NCBI RefSeq assembly: GCF_029892965.1
Contig: NZ_JARXWN010000023.1
Location: 1 to 63,694, forward strand
Source: Dysgonomonas sp. PF1-14
GTDB taxonomy: Bacteria > Bacteroidota > Bacteroidia > Bacteroidales > Dysgonomonadaceae
Direction of reading: 5' to 3'
DNA: 63,694 bases
Shown here: piece after piece, positions 48,556-57,192 of the stretch
How the letters are laid out: every line of letters begins with the position of its first letter
How positions within the stretch are numbered: the stretch's first letter is position 1
Notes under the pieces: generated by a model
Seen by the model: only the letters and a program-made list of their open reading frames with translations
Database searches by the model: none
Told to the model about the DNA's origin: nothing
Program-made: the position numbers and the translations under genes

Positions 48556-49497
48556 TTATCCCTGTCGAAATCCCCGTTTGGGCTTCTTCTTTTTTCTTTT
48601 CATCGGAATTTGATCCTCCTCTTTATTGGCATCAGGAGTAAGCAATCCCAATGCAGAAGACAAGCCCAAATCAGGGAGATTGAAACTTTGCTTATCTTCA
48701 ATATCGTTTGAAAGGTTGTCGTCTTGTTTATATGCAACCTTGTTTTCATTCGGTTCGTCCTGCTTATCTGCATATAAGCCTGTTTGCATATCTGTGTTTT
48801 TTCTTTCATTGGAAATCTGGCGTTCTTGCATATTAAGTTGTTCGAAGAGACTGCCGTTCTTCATCGTGTTGCAGTATTCAAAGGTTTCAGTTAGTTGGCG
48901 TTGGTAGCCGAATAGTTTATCAAATCCCTGTTCTGCTTGTTGGAACAGGTTCTTCCTGTCGAAACCGCCCTTAACCGTTCCTCTCTTGGTGTTCTTGTGG
49001 TTGGTAAGCGGGGATAACTTCTTTTTGTTGGATTGGTCTTTACGGCTCACAATCAAATGACAATGCAGATTCAGGTTATTATCTGACCTGTTTCGGTCGA
49101 AATGTATCTTTCCGTAAAACTTTATATCCTCTGCCGATAGTCCTTTGTTGTAGTTCTTGGCATATTCGGGAATAACCACTTCACGGATATACCGTTTCAT
49201 GGCTTCGGCTTGTTCCTGTTCGGTATTACCCATTACCCGAAGCTCCTTTTCTGACGGGCTGACATGGATAGCATAAAACTTGGCATCTGTTTTCATTAGT
49301 TGCCCTATATTGCTGTCTATATCTTTTATAACCTGTGATTTATAGATATTATCGTCTGTCAGATTGAAAAAGCCCTCTGTATAGATTCCTTGCTCCATGC
49401 GTTCCATGTCCTCATGTTCCAAATAATTACATAGCTTTCGGCTACTGCCTGCATTATTATATGTGCCTTTGGACGGTGGCGGGAAATCTATGTTCAT
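48556..49497 (-). CDS. BtgB-type mobilization relaxase (DUF5712 family)
   Basis: 313 aa. The N-terminal about 200 residues carry the relaxase core: FPPPSKGTYNNAGSSRKLCNYLEHE, FYAIHVSPSEKE and the metal-binding motif HFDRNRSDNNLNLHCHLIVSRKD (in two halves, His-X-His). The C-terminal tail is low-complexity and ends in a run of basic residues (MKRKKKKPKRG). Relaxases of this type nick oriT and transfer one DNA strand with help from a conjugative element elsewhere. It starts 3 bp after the BtgA-like gene. The element is therefore mobilizable but not self-transmissible as seen here. Confidence 0.85.
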   Translation of the reverse strand: MNIDFPPPSKGTYNNAGSSRKLCNYLEHEDMERMEQGIYTEGFFNLTDDNIYKSQVIKDIDSNIGQLMKTDAKFYAIHVSPSEKELRVMGNTEQEQAEAMKRYIREVVIPEYAKNYNKGLSAEDIKFYGKIHFDRNRSDNNLNLHCHLIVSRKDQSNKKKLSPLTNHKNTKRGTVKGGFDRKNLFQQAEQGFDKLFGYQRQLTETFEYCNTMKNGSLFEQLNMQERQISNERKNTDMQTGLYADKQDEPNENKVAYKQDDNLSNDIEDKQSFNLPDLGLSSALGLLTPDANKEEDQIPMKRKKKKPKRGFRQG

Positions 49498-49500
49498 GAG

Positions 49501-50127
49501 TTATTGGCTTATCAGGTCGTTAATCTCGGTTCTTAGGTTCTCTTTGCGTTTGCCGTCCATTACTCCGCATGTTGCCAGTTCCGAATAAAGGGAAATCAGT
49601 TTCAATAACTTCTGATTGTTTCTTTGCTGGGTTTGGATTTGCTTATTTATAGCATTGGAATGGCTATCAATAGTAGCAGATAGTTTATCAAGGCTTGCGG
49701 ACTGGTTATTTATTACTACTGCTATTTTGCCGAAATGCTCGTCTAACTTTTTCAGAACATTGACAAGGTTATCTTTTGAGGTGTTTATTTCTAAATTTAC
49801 TTTTTCCGTTAGGATTCCGACAGCCGTATCGAACTTAACGGCTATTGAATGGCTTGTTCGTATCATCGGGTTGAGTTGTTCTTCTTCGTAGTGGCGAATG
49901 AAACGGATAATATCATCCTGCCGTTTGTTAATCTTGGATAGTTCTGATTTTACCGATTCGGGAGCATCCGCAGGGTTGATATGTGCCTTGTCGATGTACC
50001 CGAATGCCAGCTTTACAACTTCACTCTTTTTCAGCGAATAGCGTTTACATATCTTTTCTACTAAACGCCCTGTTTCCTTGTCTATGGAAACAGTAGTATA
50101 TATAATCTTTTGGGCTTCATCTTTCAT
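49501..50127 (-). CDS. BfmA/BtgA-family mobilization protein
   Basis: 208 aa. The N-terminal about 50 residues look like a ribbon-helix-helix DNA-binding region (IIYTTVSIDKETGRLVEKIC, KKSEVVKLAF), followed by a long coiled-coil part. BtgA-type proteins bind oriT and assist the relaxase. The hairpin-rich region directly upstream (50214-50298) is the expected position of its target. Confidence 0.85.
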   Translation of the reverse strand: MKDEAQKIIYTTVSIDKETGRLVEKICKRYSLKKSEVVKLAFGYIDKAHINPADAPESVKSELSKINKRQDDIIRFIRHYEEEQLNPMIRTSHSIAVKFDTAVGILTEKVNLEINTSKDNLVNVLKKLDEHFGKIAVVINNQSASLDKLSATIDSHSNAINKQIQTQQRNNQKLLKLISLYSELATCGVMDGKRKENLRTEINDLISQ

Positions 50128-50213
50128 GATAATTACTTTTTAATGGAATTTCATGTTATTAAAAGTCTGATAATTAGCGATAAATACAAAAGGCTAATTA
50201 TTGGACTAATTAT

Positions 50214-50298
50214 AGCGGTTTAGTATAAACCGCTAAAGCCGAAGGCTTTGCCCCGCAGGGCAAGAGGAAGAACAGGACGAAGTCCAGTTCCCTCTTGC
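50214..50298. other. Hairpin cluster, candidate oriT
   Basis: Four stems follow each other: AGCGGTTTA-GTA-TAAACCGCT (50214-50234), AAAGCC-GAA-GGCTTT (50235-50249), TTGCCC-CGCA-GGGCAA (50248-50263) and a longer imperfect stem with arms 50260-50278 and 50282-50298 around a GAA loop. The 303-bp gap between the mobilization genes and the HTH gene contains no ORF. Position upstream of BtgA fits an origin of transfer; a structured small RNA is an alternative. Confidence 0.5.
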
Positions 50299-50430
50299 TT
50301 AATTTAGCAAAACAAACAGAGCCGATAAGCGAGGTTGTTTCTGCTAAATGCGGAGCCATTACTTGAAGGCGTAAACTAAAAACAAGCCTTCATCATTTGC
50401 CTTATTCTGCTTAAAACATAAAATGCAGAA

Positions 50431-50775
50431 TCATTCATCTTTTTCATCATTATTATCTGTCGGATGCTTCTTTTCAAACTGCTGATAGGTTTGAAAATCC
50501 ATATGCTCACGAACAAAAGCGCGGACATCTTTTACTCGGTAATAGGTCTTATGAGCTATCATAAAGAAAGGCAGTTTTTTACTAGAACGATACCGCTGGA
50601 GCGTACGATATGACACTTTTAAGAGAAATGCTAAATCTTGGTTATCCAACAGTTTTTCATCTTCGTCAAATACTTCTTTGGTGTTGATAAGCGATTTCAG
50701 GTCTTGACCTATATCGTTCAACTTCTTGGATAGTTTACCCATCCATTTTTCGAAATCTTCATTATCTATATACAT
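50431..50775 (-). CDS. Excisionase-type HTH DNA-binding protein
   Basis: 114 aa. An N-terminal helical segment is followed by a MerR/excisionase-like winged HTH: LLDNQDLAFLLKVSYRTLQRY ... LPFFMIAHKTYYRVKDV. Such proteins regulate excision or mobilization of Bacteroides elements. Directly upstream of its start is a 10-bp inverted repeat plus palindrome (50778-50832), likely an autoregulatory operator. Confidence 0.75.
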   Translation of the reverse strand: MYIDNEDFEKWMGKLSKKLNDIGQDLKSLINTKEVFDEDEKLLDNQDLAFLLKVSYRTLQRYRSSKKLPFFMIAHKTYYRVKDVRAFVREHMDFQTYQQFEKKHPTDNNDEKDE

Positions 50776-50777
50776 AA

Positions 50778-50832
50778 TTTGCTTCGTTTTACTTATTAAA
50801 CATTCAATTTATCAATGCATTGACGAAGCAAA
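50778..50832 (-). promoter_or_regulatory. Inverted repeat and palindrome, candidate operator
   Basis: TTTGCTTCGT (50778-50787) and ACGAAGCAAA (50823-50832) are exact inverted copies 35 bp apart, and the intervening end contains the perfect 12-bp palindrome TCAATGCATTGA (50812-50823). The set lies immediately before the HTH start codon. Confidence 0.6.
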
Positions 50833-50934
50833 GCTCGGCAGAACGGAGTAATTAAAATAGGGGAATCCCTATGGACTCCCCTGTAAAATATTTGTAAAAA
50901 GCTCATATACAGCAAATTGTAAACCAATTATTTT

Positions 50935-51559
50935 TCATCTTGTTTTACGACTTGCTTTTATTATTAGATTTCTCAGATAATCTAATGCTCTGGTTAGATT
51001 AAATGGTTTACGGCTAAATACTCTCTTTTTAGATTTATAGATACTTCCGAAATTGAAATTAAAAGCTTGTTCCAAAGCTTCAGAGATAAGGATAAGCGGG
51101 GCAGGATTCCCCTCTTCATTAAGGAACTGCCTGGATAGTTCAAATGAGACAGCAAACTCTCCCATACTATCAATCCCCAAGCCCTCTTTGGGCTTAGGGA
51201 CAAAATAGACCTTTGATTTACAGGGTTTAATGCTATTATTAACGAATAAGGGTACTTGCAGAAATGTGAGTTTCAGCAAGTCAATTTCTGATTCAAGGAA
51301 TAAGGTTGCTTTTCTAAGGTAGGCAAATTTCAGGGCATTTTCCCCCCTGCTCGTGTTGATAAAAGGTTTGTAAAGCTACTAACTCAATACGAGTAAAACT
51401 CAGCATCCGAAAGACTTCTATATTATTTTCGGATTGGCTGACTCTTCTTAGCTGTTCTATAAAGCACCCATAGGCATTTTGCATTTCTTCGTTTGCTACT
51501 TGTGAAGGTTCAGATAATAAACTGAACAATCTCATTTTTAATAATTCATTCATAAGCAT
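50935..51559 (-). pseudogene. Conserved mobile-element gene split by a one-base frameshift
   Basis: Two adjacent frames (51314-51559, 81 aa; and 50935-51279, about 114 aa) read as one protein of about 207 aa if one G is removed from the G6 run (C6 at 51342-51347 on the plus strand). The join gives the smooth sequence FYQHEQGENALKFAYLRKA and continues in frame through DLLKLTFLQ into the second frame, whose only start would be a TTG. The N-terminal half is helical and the C-terminal ends ALDYLRNLIIKASRKTR. I do not recognise the family; an RteC-like regulator was considered but not supported by motifs. Decay, sequencing error or programmed frameshifting are all possible. Confidence 0.6.
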
Positions 51560-51625
51560 AAATTTTAATGGTGAATATTATAATCAGACCGAAGTCCTAT
51601 TTTATGCTGAATGATAATTTAAAAA

Positions 51626-52288
51626 TTAAATATGTTGGGTTGAAGAAAGGTTCTTTGTTAAGAACTTACGCAATGAGCTAACCGAGTAAAAGACACATCC
51701 TTGATTCTGTTGTTCTAATTGGTTTATTGTCATAGATGAAGCAGCCCACACTGCAGATAAGCACGTAATTCCGACTCTTTTACATTCCACAACATCGGAA
51801 ATTGCATCACCGACATAAACCATTTCATTTAAGTGTAAATTGTAGTTATTAAGTAAGTGTTTAATTGCTTCGGATTTTCTATTTCTCTCGGCAGAACCTG
51901 TCTCAATCCTATCAAAAAATTGTTCCATACCAAATTGCTGTAATGTAATATCACAGCTTATCTTTCCTTTTCCTGTTATTAGAGCAACAGGAATATGTCT
52001 ATTTTTCAGTTCGTTAATCAGTTCTATTATGCCGTCAAATGGCTGAGGACATAATACATGCATTTTTTTGTAGATAGTATAAAAATCGTTCAATGCCGCT
52101 TCCCAATTATTGCCCGGAACAATTTGCTTTATCATACCTTCCTCGTCTAACCCAAAAGCCTGTATAATATCTTCTTCTGAAAGCTCATGCTGCGTATATG
52201 GCTTCACAGCCATTTTAAAAGCTTTGATACATAGTGGGATTGTATCTCCAATGGTACCATCCAAATCAAACGCGACCAATTTAATCAT
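51626..52288 (-). CDS. HAD-family hydrolase (phosphoglycolate phosphatase-like)
   Basis: 220 aa. The HAD motifs are complete: FDLDGT (D8-D10) at the N-terminus, the Ser/Thr motif ALITGKG, and the motif YVGDAISDVVECKRVG near 176-191. A helical cap domain lies between motifs I and II. Substrate likely a small phosphorylated metabolite. It is divergent from the AraC regulator with a shared 144-bp promoter region containing a repeat also found before the acetyltransferase at 58432. Confidence 0.85.
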   Translation of the reverse strand: MIKLVAFDLDGTIGDTIPLCIKAFKMAVKPYTQHELSEEDIIQAFGLDEEGMIKQIVPGNNWEAALNDFYTIYKKMHVLCPQPFDGIIELINELKNRHIPVALITGKGKISCDITLQQFGMEQFFDRIETGSAERNRKSEAIKHLLNNYNLHLNEMVYVGDAISDVVECKRVGITCLSAVWAASSMTINQLEQQNQGCVFYSVSSLRKFLTKNLSSTQHI

Positions 52289-52343
52289 TGTCTTTTTCTC
52301 CTTTTATTGTAAATCTATAATTTTACTGGAAAACATTTCCATA

Positions 52344-52405
52344 CAGCAAATATATACCTTGTTTTAAGGAAAATTAGGGTAATATTTTTCGTTATATATG
52401 TACAT
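52344..52405. promoter_or_regulatory. Divergent promoter with repeat copy 1
   Basis: Minus-strand TATATTTG (52347-52354) is a -7 box for the HAD gene. The segment 52377-52405 (GGGTAATATTTTTCG...) is identical in 28 of 29 bases to 58503-58531, and the wider block from 52344 is similar too. A common regulator, plausibly the AraC protein encoded next to it, is suggested. Confidence 0.6.
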
Positions 52406-52432
52406 CTTCTCTATTATGCGTATATTTACAAC

Positions 52433-53266
52433 ATGAAACGAGAAAACTTACATCAGCCGTTTGAGATTAGCATCAGTGAACTAGATGAATCTCTTCTAAA
52501 AGAGCATGACCACACTTTTTTTGAATTGGTTTATATATTTTCCGGAACTGGAAATCAATGGATTAATAACAGTAAGTTTTCTTATCATGACGGTCATTTA
52601 TTTATGATCACCCCGGGGGATTCGCACTCTTTCGAAATTCATACGATGACCAAGTTTATCAATATAAAATTCAATGACATTTATATTCATTCAGCGGTAT
52701 TTGGTGCCGAAAACATACAACGGTTGGAGTTTATTTTACAGCATGCCAACCATCAGCCGGGATGTATATTGAGGAATAAGACGGATAAGCTATTGGTAAA
52801 ACCTATGATTGAGGCTATTATCCGCGAATACGTCAATAGAAATATTTATAGCAAAGAAATTATCACGCAGTTAATCAATACAATAATTATTGTTGTGGCA
52901 CGTAATATTGCCATATTCTTGCCGGAACAACTGGATGAACGTTCAGAAGAAAAATCACTTGATATTCTACAATATATCCAAAATAACATTTATCAACCCG
53001 ATAAAATTAAAGCAAAAACGATAGCACAGCACTTCGGAATTTCGGCAAGCTATTTAGGACGCTATTTCAAGAAACACACCAACGAAACTATGCAACAATT
53101 TATCTTGAACTATAAACTACAAATGGTGGAAAACCGATTGTTGCATAGCGAGATGAGGATAAACGAAATTGTAACCGAGCTGGGGTTTACCGATGAGAGC
53201 CACCTGAATAAACTGTTTAAGAAATACAGGGGATGCAGTCCGTCGGATTTCAGGAAAAGAGGATAA
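52433..53266 (+). CDS. AraC-family transcriptional regulator
   Basis: 277 aa. The N-terminal cupin-type sensing domain has HDHTFFELVYIFSG and HDGHLFMITPGDSHSF (about 24-66). The C-terminal double HTH spans about 178-277: KAKTIAQHFGISASYLGRYFKKH and RINEIVTELGFTDESHLNKLFK, ending GCSPSDFRKRG. It probably senses a sugar or small ligand and controls the divergent HAD gene and possibly the acetyltransferase operon through the shared promoter repeat. Only 13 bp separate its stop from that of the convergent methyltransferase gene. Confidence 0.88.
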   Translation: MKRENLHQPFEISISELDESLLKEHDHTFFELVYIFSGTGNQWINNSKFSYHDGHLFMITPGDSHSFEIHTMTKFINIKFNDIYIHSAVFGAENIQRLEFILQHANHQPGCILRNKTDKLLVKPMIEAIIREYVNRNIYSKEIITQLINTIIIVVARNIAIFLPEQLDERSEEKSLDILQYIQNNIYQPDKIKAKTIAQHFGISASYLGRYFKKHTNETMQQFILNYKLQMVENRLLHSEMRINEIVTELGFTDESHLNKLFKKYRGCSPSDFRKRG

Positions 53267-53279
53267 GGGAAAAGGTATC

Positions 53280-53984
53280 TTACCAAATATAAGGGATAAG
53301 CCGGTATTTTACTTTAAACGAATACTCTCGATATCCTTTCAACTCTCTTTTCAACATCTTATCTTCCAGATTAGTCCTGATACATATTAGTATAATAATA
53401 ACAGCCGATGGGATAAATGTATAAATCGCCCCTGCCAGCAAAGGAATCGACAATGCCCATAGGATAATGGAACTATAACCCGGATGGCGGACAACAGCAT
53501 ATACTCCTGTGGATATAACCGTTTGATTTCTTTCGGTTTGGATGCGTGAAGATGATTCGAAGTATTTATTTGTCAATAGAGACTTTGTGCTGATAATAAC
53601 CGAAAGAATGTACAGGACCAATCCAATATACACGTAGTTAAAACCTATATGCGGCCATTCGAGCCGTATATCCAGCCCTATGAAAACATTCATTATAACA
53701 AAGGTGAATATCACATACAGCGACAACAGTATTTTATCCCATGATTTTGTACCGGCTTTGATATTCTTCACCCTTTCATTCAGCACTTCCGGGTTGTGGC
53801 GGGAGATTACCCATAATTCGGTGATATAGCTTCCGGCGAGGATACAGAAGTAGATCAGGAGTTGTCTACCAATGTCAAAAGTCCCTGCCGCAATCAGTAT
53901 AATTCCGATTTGAAACAGTAGTTGCATGCACATCCGTAGGATGTACCGGATTCCATGTATGGATAATTGGGATAGATTCTTCAT
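53280..53984 (-). CDS. Membrane methyltransferase of the isoprenylcysteine/PEMT type
   Basis: 234 aa with about six predicted membrane spans. The C-terminal motif VYAVVRHPGYSSIIL with later LEDKMLKRELKGYREY is the SAM-binding signature of ICMT/NnrU/PEMT-like enzymes. Members methylate lipids, thiols or other hydrophobic acceptors; the substrate here is unknown. It lies 69 bp downstream of the Crp-family regulator in the same direction. Confidence 0.75.
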   Translation of the reverse strand: MKNLSQLSIHGIRYILRMCMQLLFQIGIILIAAGTFDIGRQLLIYFCILAGSYITELWVISRHNPEVLNERVKNIKAGTKSWDKILLSLYVIFTFVIMNVFIGLDIRLEWPHIGFNYVYIGLVLYILSVIISTKSLLTNKYFESSSRIQTERNQTVISTGVYAVVRHPGYSSIILWALSIPLLAGAIYTFIPSAVIIILICIRTNLEDKMLKRELKGYREYSFKVKYRLIPYIW

Positions 53985-54053
53985 ACTCTTTACATTTTTA
54001 TTGGTGGTAAAAGTAAAGAGACTGAAAGGATTAATTCTTGACTTAGGTCAAGC

Positions 54054-54629
54054 CTATGTGTTTTTATCTAACTTTTTTCTTATTCTGCTTAGTGTTTCGG
54101 GAGAGATACCTAAAGTCGAAGCAATATGTTTTAAGGGGATTTCTTTTTCTATATCGGGATAATCGTTTAATAATTCCATGTATCTTTCTTCGGCAGTATC
54201 GAAATACAGAGCCAAGGCAATACCACGCCAACCAAACATGGAACGTTCGGCAAGTGTAGCTCTGAACTTTTGGGTATCTGTATTCATGTCTAATAACTCC
54301 ATGATTTGCCCGTAAGTAAACAATACGATCTCATAATTATCCATTGCCTGGACACAGAGTTCGGCTCTTGTTTTCTTTAGGAACGAATGGTAGTCTCCGA
54401 TAAATGGAAACGATTTGCTAAACCAAAGGGTGCGTTCAGTGCCTTCCTTATCTATTTTGTAATATCTGAATTTCCCCGAATCTACATATCCCATATATTT
54501 GGCCGGATCTCCCTGCATTTGAAAATGTTCACCTTTCTTTATTAAGATGTGTTTTAGTAGGTTAACGTATTCAATAGCTTTTGCCTCGTCTATGTTCAGA
54601 CTAGTTAGCAGGTTGATTAGATTGGTCAT
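54054..54629 (-). CDS. Crp/Fnr-family transcriptional regulator
   Basis: 191 aa. The cyclic-nucleotide-binding-like domain (about 25-115: ILIKKGEHFQMQGDPAKYMGYVDSG split, FRYYKIDKEGTERTLWF) is followed by a C-terminal HTH (EIPLKHIASTLGISPETLSRIRK). No Cys cluster for an iron-sulphur centre is visible, so oxygen sensing of the FNR type is unlikely. Its start is 6 bp after the stop of the PUA/ASCH-like gene, and it may control its own operon or the methyltransferase. Confidence 0.85.
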   Translation of the reverse strand: MTNLINLLTSLNIDEAKAIEYVNLLKHILIKKGEHFQMQGDPAKYMGYVDSGKFRYYKIDKEGTERTLWFSKSFPFIGDYHSFLKKTRAELCVQAMDNYEIVLFTYGQIMELLDMNTDTQKFRATLAERSMFGWRGIALALYFDTAEERYMELLNDYPDIEKEIPLKHIASTLGISPETLSRIRKKLDKNT

Positions 54630-54635
54630 ATATTA

Positions 54636-55100
54636 TTAAAACTTACTTTTCTCGTAATTATAGGGAATGCTTGTTCCCACAAGTACATCTTCGATTTTTT
54701 CGATAATTAACCAGTCGTCCATATTCCCCTGATGTTCTAAATCAAGTGCAGGATCAATCTTTTCCAGACCAGAGAATTCAACCAATATCAGGCATTTCTT
54801 ATGCCATCGCTCCTTCTGCTTGTCTGTTAGGTCAAGTTTCGGATTATTCAGCTTTTCTATAATCTCGGGATCGGCAAGTTTGGTGTAGTTATCAACATGA
54901 GTCACTATGGCTTTGGCAGAAATCTTCTTCGAACCTTTCTGCATGAAGTAGAGGGTTTCACCTTCATTCACCCGGCTGTGGGGAATTTTTCTTCCTGCCG
55001 CTCCACGAACGATCATCGTTTTACTGCTATTGAGTATTTTATCTAATACTTTGGCTTTGTCATCACAATATACTAAGTGTACCACTTTACCCTTTACCAT
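54636..55100 (-). CDS. Conserved protein, possibly PUA/ASCH-like fold
   Basis: 154 aa. Alternating beta strands with VHLVYCDDKAKVLDKIL, a basic MIVRGAAGRKIPHSRV and GETLYFMQKG ... AKAIVTHVDNY suggest a small beta-barrel of the ASCH/EVE/PUA type that binds RNA or modified bases. I cannot confirm the family by motif. It follows the next gene by 2 bp, so both are co-expressed. Confidence 0.45.
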   Translation of the reverse strand: MVKGKVVHLVYCDDKAKVLDKILNSSKTMIVRGAAGRKIPHSRVNEGETLYFMQKGSKKISAKAIVTHVDNYTKLADPEIIEKLNNPKLDLTDKQKERWHKKCLILVEFSGLEKIDPALDLEHQGNMDDWLIIEKIEDVLVGTSIPYNYEKSKF

Positions 55101-55102
55101 GT

Positions 55103-56032
55103 TTATTTAGTCAAATGATATAATACCTGAATGCCAAGACCAAATGTCATCATTCGTTCCTTTTTGTTAGTTAGAAGCTGTTGCGTCCAGTCAAGTAGCC
55201 CACCGTCAGCAATTTCAATAGTATTGCCGCCAATCACTATTTGCTGTTTTATCCTGAAACCATGATAATAGTTATTATCATGTTGCGGCTTAACAGCCGC
55301 AACTTCAAGACTACTTTTTTTCCGGACATACGATATTGTTTCCGTTATTAGCGGGCTTTGACAGTCATAGCCTTTGCACGGAATAATCTCATAATATATT
55401 TTATCCACTCCGAAACTTTTACATATTTCATACGATGTAGTCAGATGTTTTAATAGTTCTTCTTTTTCAAAAGTGAAACTACCAGTATCTCTACCGCATG
55501 AAATCAAAGCAAGAACAATAAAATGAGGCGTGAAATTAGGATTATCAAAAACTTGTGTCCTTATTACCCGTGAAATATTACTGTAATTGTAGGTTTTGTT
55601 ATCTAATTCTCCTTTTTTCTTTAATGCCGCATAATGTAGTGCTATTGCGTTAGTTGGGTCGGCCTGTACTTCCGTATTTCTCAAAGCGGTAAGGACTTTC
55701 TTTTGATCTACCGTTGCTATAACACTACTTGTCCCAAGCTGTGCAACCGGGGAAAGTTCTACGGGTTTAAATCCTTTGCTTGCTATTAATTTATAAGTCC
55801 GCAATTCATTTTCTTTGTAGTCCAAAACATCTTCTAACGGGGCGGGTTTAACAAGTTTGTTGCTCTCGTATTTCTGTAATAAAGACGAGGGTGTTTCCTG
55901 CTGAACACGCCTGTTAAAAACATCCAGTAAAACCGTGTTTAACTCTGACCCACTTAATTCGTCGGCAAGTATTTTGTCTATATCCTGCAAATCCAATTTG
56001 CTGATAATATGAGCGCCTATGTCTTTTTTCAT
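55103..56032 (-). CDS. Conserved protein with resemblance to class II aminoacyl-tRNA synthetase core
   Basis: 309 aa. The central segment PVAQLGTSSVIATVDQKKVL followed by RNTEVQADPTNAIALHYAAL resembles the ATP-binding motif region of HisRS/HisZ-like folds, and the C-terminal TFGLGIQVLYHL is consistent. There is no anticodon-binding domain. Such stand-alone cores can have roles in amino-acid ligation or regulation. Assignment is by pattern only. The gene overlaps the upstream acetyltransferase by 4 bp and precedes the PUA-like gene by 2 bp, forming a tight three-gene unit. Confidence 0.45.
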   Translation of the reverse strand: MKKDIGAHIISKLDLQDIDKILADELSGSELNTVLLDVFNRRVQQETPSSLLQKYESNKLVKPAPLEDVLDYKENELRTYKLIASKGFKPVELSPVAQLGTSSVIATVDQKKVLTALRNTEVQADPTNAIALHYAALKKKGELDNKTYNYSNISRVIRTQVFDNPNFTPHFIVLALISCGRDTGSFTFEKEELLKHLTTSYEICKSFGVDKIYYEIIPCKGYDCQSPLITETISYVRKKSSLEVAAVKPQHDNNYYHGFRIKQQIVIGGNTIEIADGGLLDWTQQLLTNKKERMMTFGLGIQVLYHLTK

Positions 56033-56526
56033 TGCTTTCTAATACTATATAAATGTTCGTCAAATATTTTGCCTTCTTTCATTATCGAGGACTTAATAAT
56101 GGCCTCTTTTTCAAAGCCTACTTTTTCCAAAACTTTCATTGAGCCTATATTGTACTCGTAAATATTCGCATAAACCCGCAATAAATTAAGTTCCTCAAAG
56201 GCAAATTTTAAGCATTTCCTTACTGCATCGGTCGCATATCCTCTGCCCCAATAAGGTTCTCCAATCCAATATCCTATTTCTGCATTAATACGATATACAT
56301 CATTTTGCGGAATCAGGCTACAACAGCCGACGAACGTATCATTATCATATATGCCGAAAACGTGTCCTAATACACCATTTGCGGCTAATTCAAGAAAAGT
56401 AACAGCATCTTCAACCGTATAAGGATATGGAAAAGCATCCCGTAGATTTACAGCAATTACATGATTATTTGCTAATTTCTGTATTTCTTCGGGTGCAGCT
56501 TTGTTTATATTCCTTAACTGTATCAT
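56029..56526 (-). CDS. GNAT acetyltransferase (RimJ/RimL type)
   Basis: 165 aa. The acetyl-CoA site is visible as IGYWIGEPYWGRGYATDAV (about 99-117) with the following LKFAFEELNLLRVYANIYEYNIGSMKVLEKVGF in consecutive family motifs. It acetylates an amino group on a protein terminus, antibiotic or metabolite. A minus-strand -7 box TAACTTTG lies at 56549-56556, so this gene is probably first in the operon with the synthetase-like and PUA-like genes. Confidence 0.85.
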   Translation of the reverse strand: MIQLRNINKAAPEEIQKLANNHVIAVNLRDAFPYPYTVEDAVTFLELAANGVLGHVFGIYDNDTFVGCCSLIPQNDVYRINAEIGYWIGEPYWGRGYATDAVRKCLKFAFEELNLLRVYANIYEYNIGSMKVLEKVGFEKEAIIKSSIMKEGKIFDEHLYSIRKQ

Positions 56527-56548
56527 TTTAATATATTTATGTTTTCTG

Positions 56549-56556
56549 CAAAGTTA
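56549..56556 (-). promoter_or_regulatory. Candidate -7 box for the GNAT operon
   Basis: TAACTTTG on the minus strand matches TAnnTTTG, 22 bp before the GNAT start. No clear -33 element at standard spacing. Confidence 0.45.
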
Positions 56557-56620
56557 CCTCAATCTGATAAATGAATCGGTGTAAAAATGAATCAAAAAAA
56601 TATTAATAAGTTTTGATTTT

Positions 56621-57181
56621 TTAGAAAATTGTTGCTTGAACGAGATTTGTAAGGTATGGAAATGCAGTAAAACCATCCCTGTCAATAAAATGCTTTCCGG
56701 TTTCCAAGAGTTTAAATTGAGCATTTAATTTCTTTGCTAGCACTTCTGAATATGGATACGGTACAATGTCGTCATCTTCTGCTGATATAACCACTCTGTT
56801 CTTTATGGTTTCAATAAAGTTAGAATGATCAATTTCTTCTTTTACAAATTCAGAAAGTTCCGGGATAGGTGAATTTTCGATAAATCCGGAGACAAGAAAA
56901 AGAGACTCTATATTATCTGTATTCTTATTCTCGAGAAATCTCAGTATAGTTACACAGCCTAAGCTATGGCCTATAAAGATTGATTTATCATCCAAGTTTG
57001 TGATATTAGCCTCTAAAAAGTCTAGCCATTCTTTTTCTACCGGTGCATGAGAGTTAGGCATATCAAATATATGCACTCTTATATTTTCAGATTCTAAGTG
57101 ATTTTTCAGGTCAGGATACCAGTTGGCTTGTGAGTTGGCAGTATATCCATGAACGACATATATGTTATAGGGTTGAGTCAT
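56621..57181 (-). CDS. Small alpha/beta hydrolase (RBBP9/YdeN family)
   Basis: 186 aa. It begins IYVVHGYTANSQANWYPDL and has the nucleophile elbow FIGHSLGC (Ser about 72), the acid in SAEDDDIVPYPYS (about Asp137) and the final His in GKHFIDRDGF. This is the complete triad of the serine-hydrolase family RBBP9/YdeN, with poorly known natural substrates. It lies 11 bp after the HAD gene in one transcript. Confidence 0.85.
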   Translation of the reverse strand: MTQPYNIYVVHGYTANSQANWYPDLKNHLESENIRVHIFDMPNSHAPVEKEWLDFLEANITNLDDKSIFIGHSLGCVTILRFLENKNTDNIESLFLVSGFIENSPIPELSEFVKEEIDHSNFIETIKNRVVISAEDDDIVPYPYSEVLAKKLNAQFKLLETGKHFIDRDGFTAFPYLTNLVQATIF

Positions 57182-57192
57182 TTGTATTTGAT

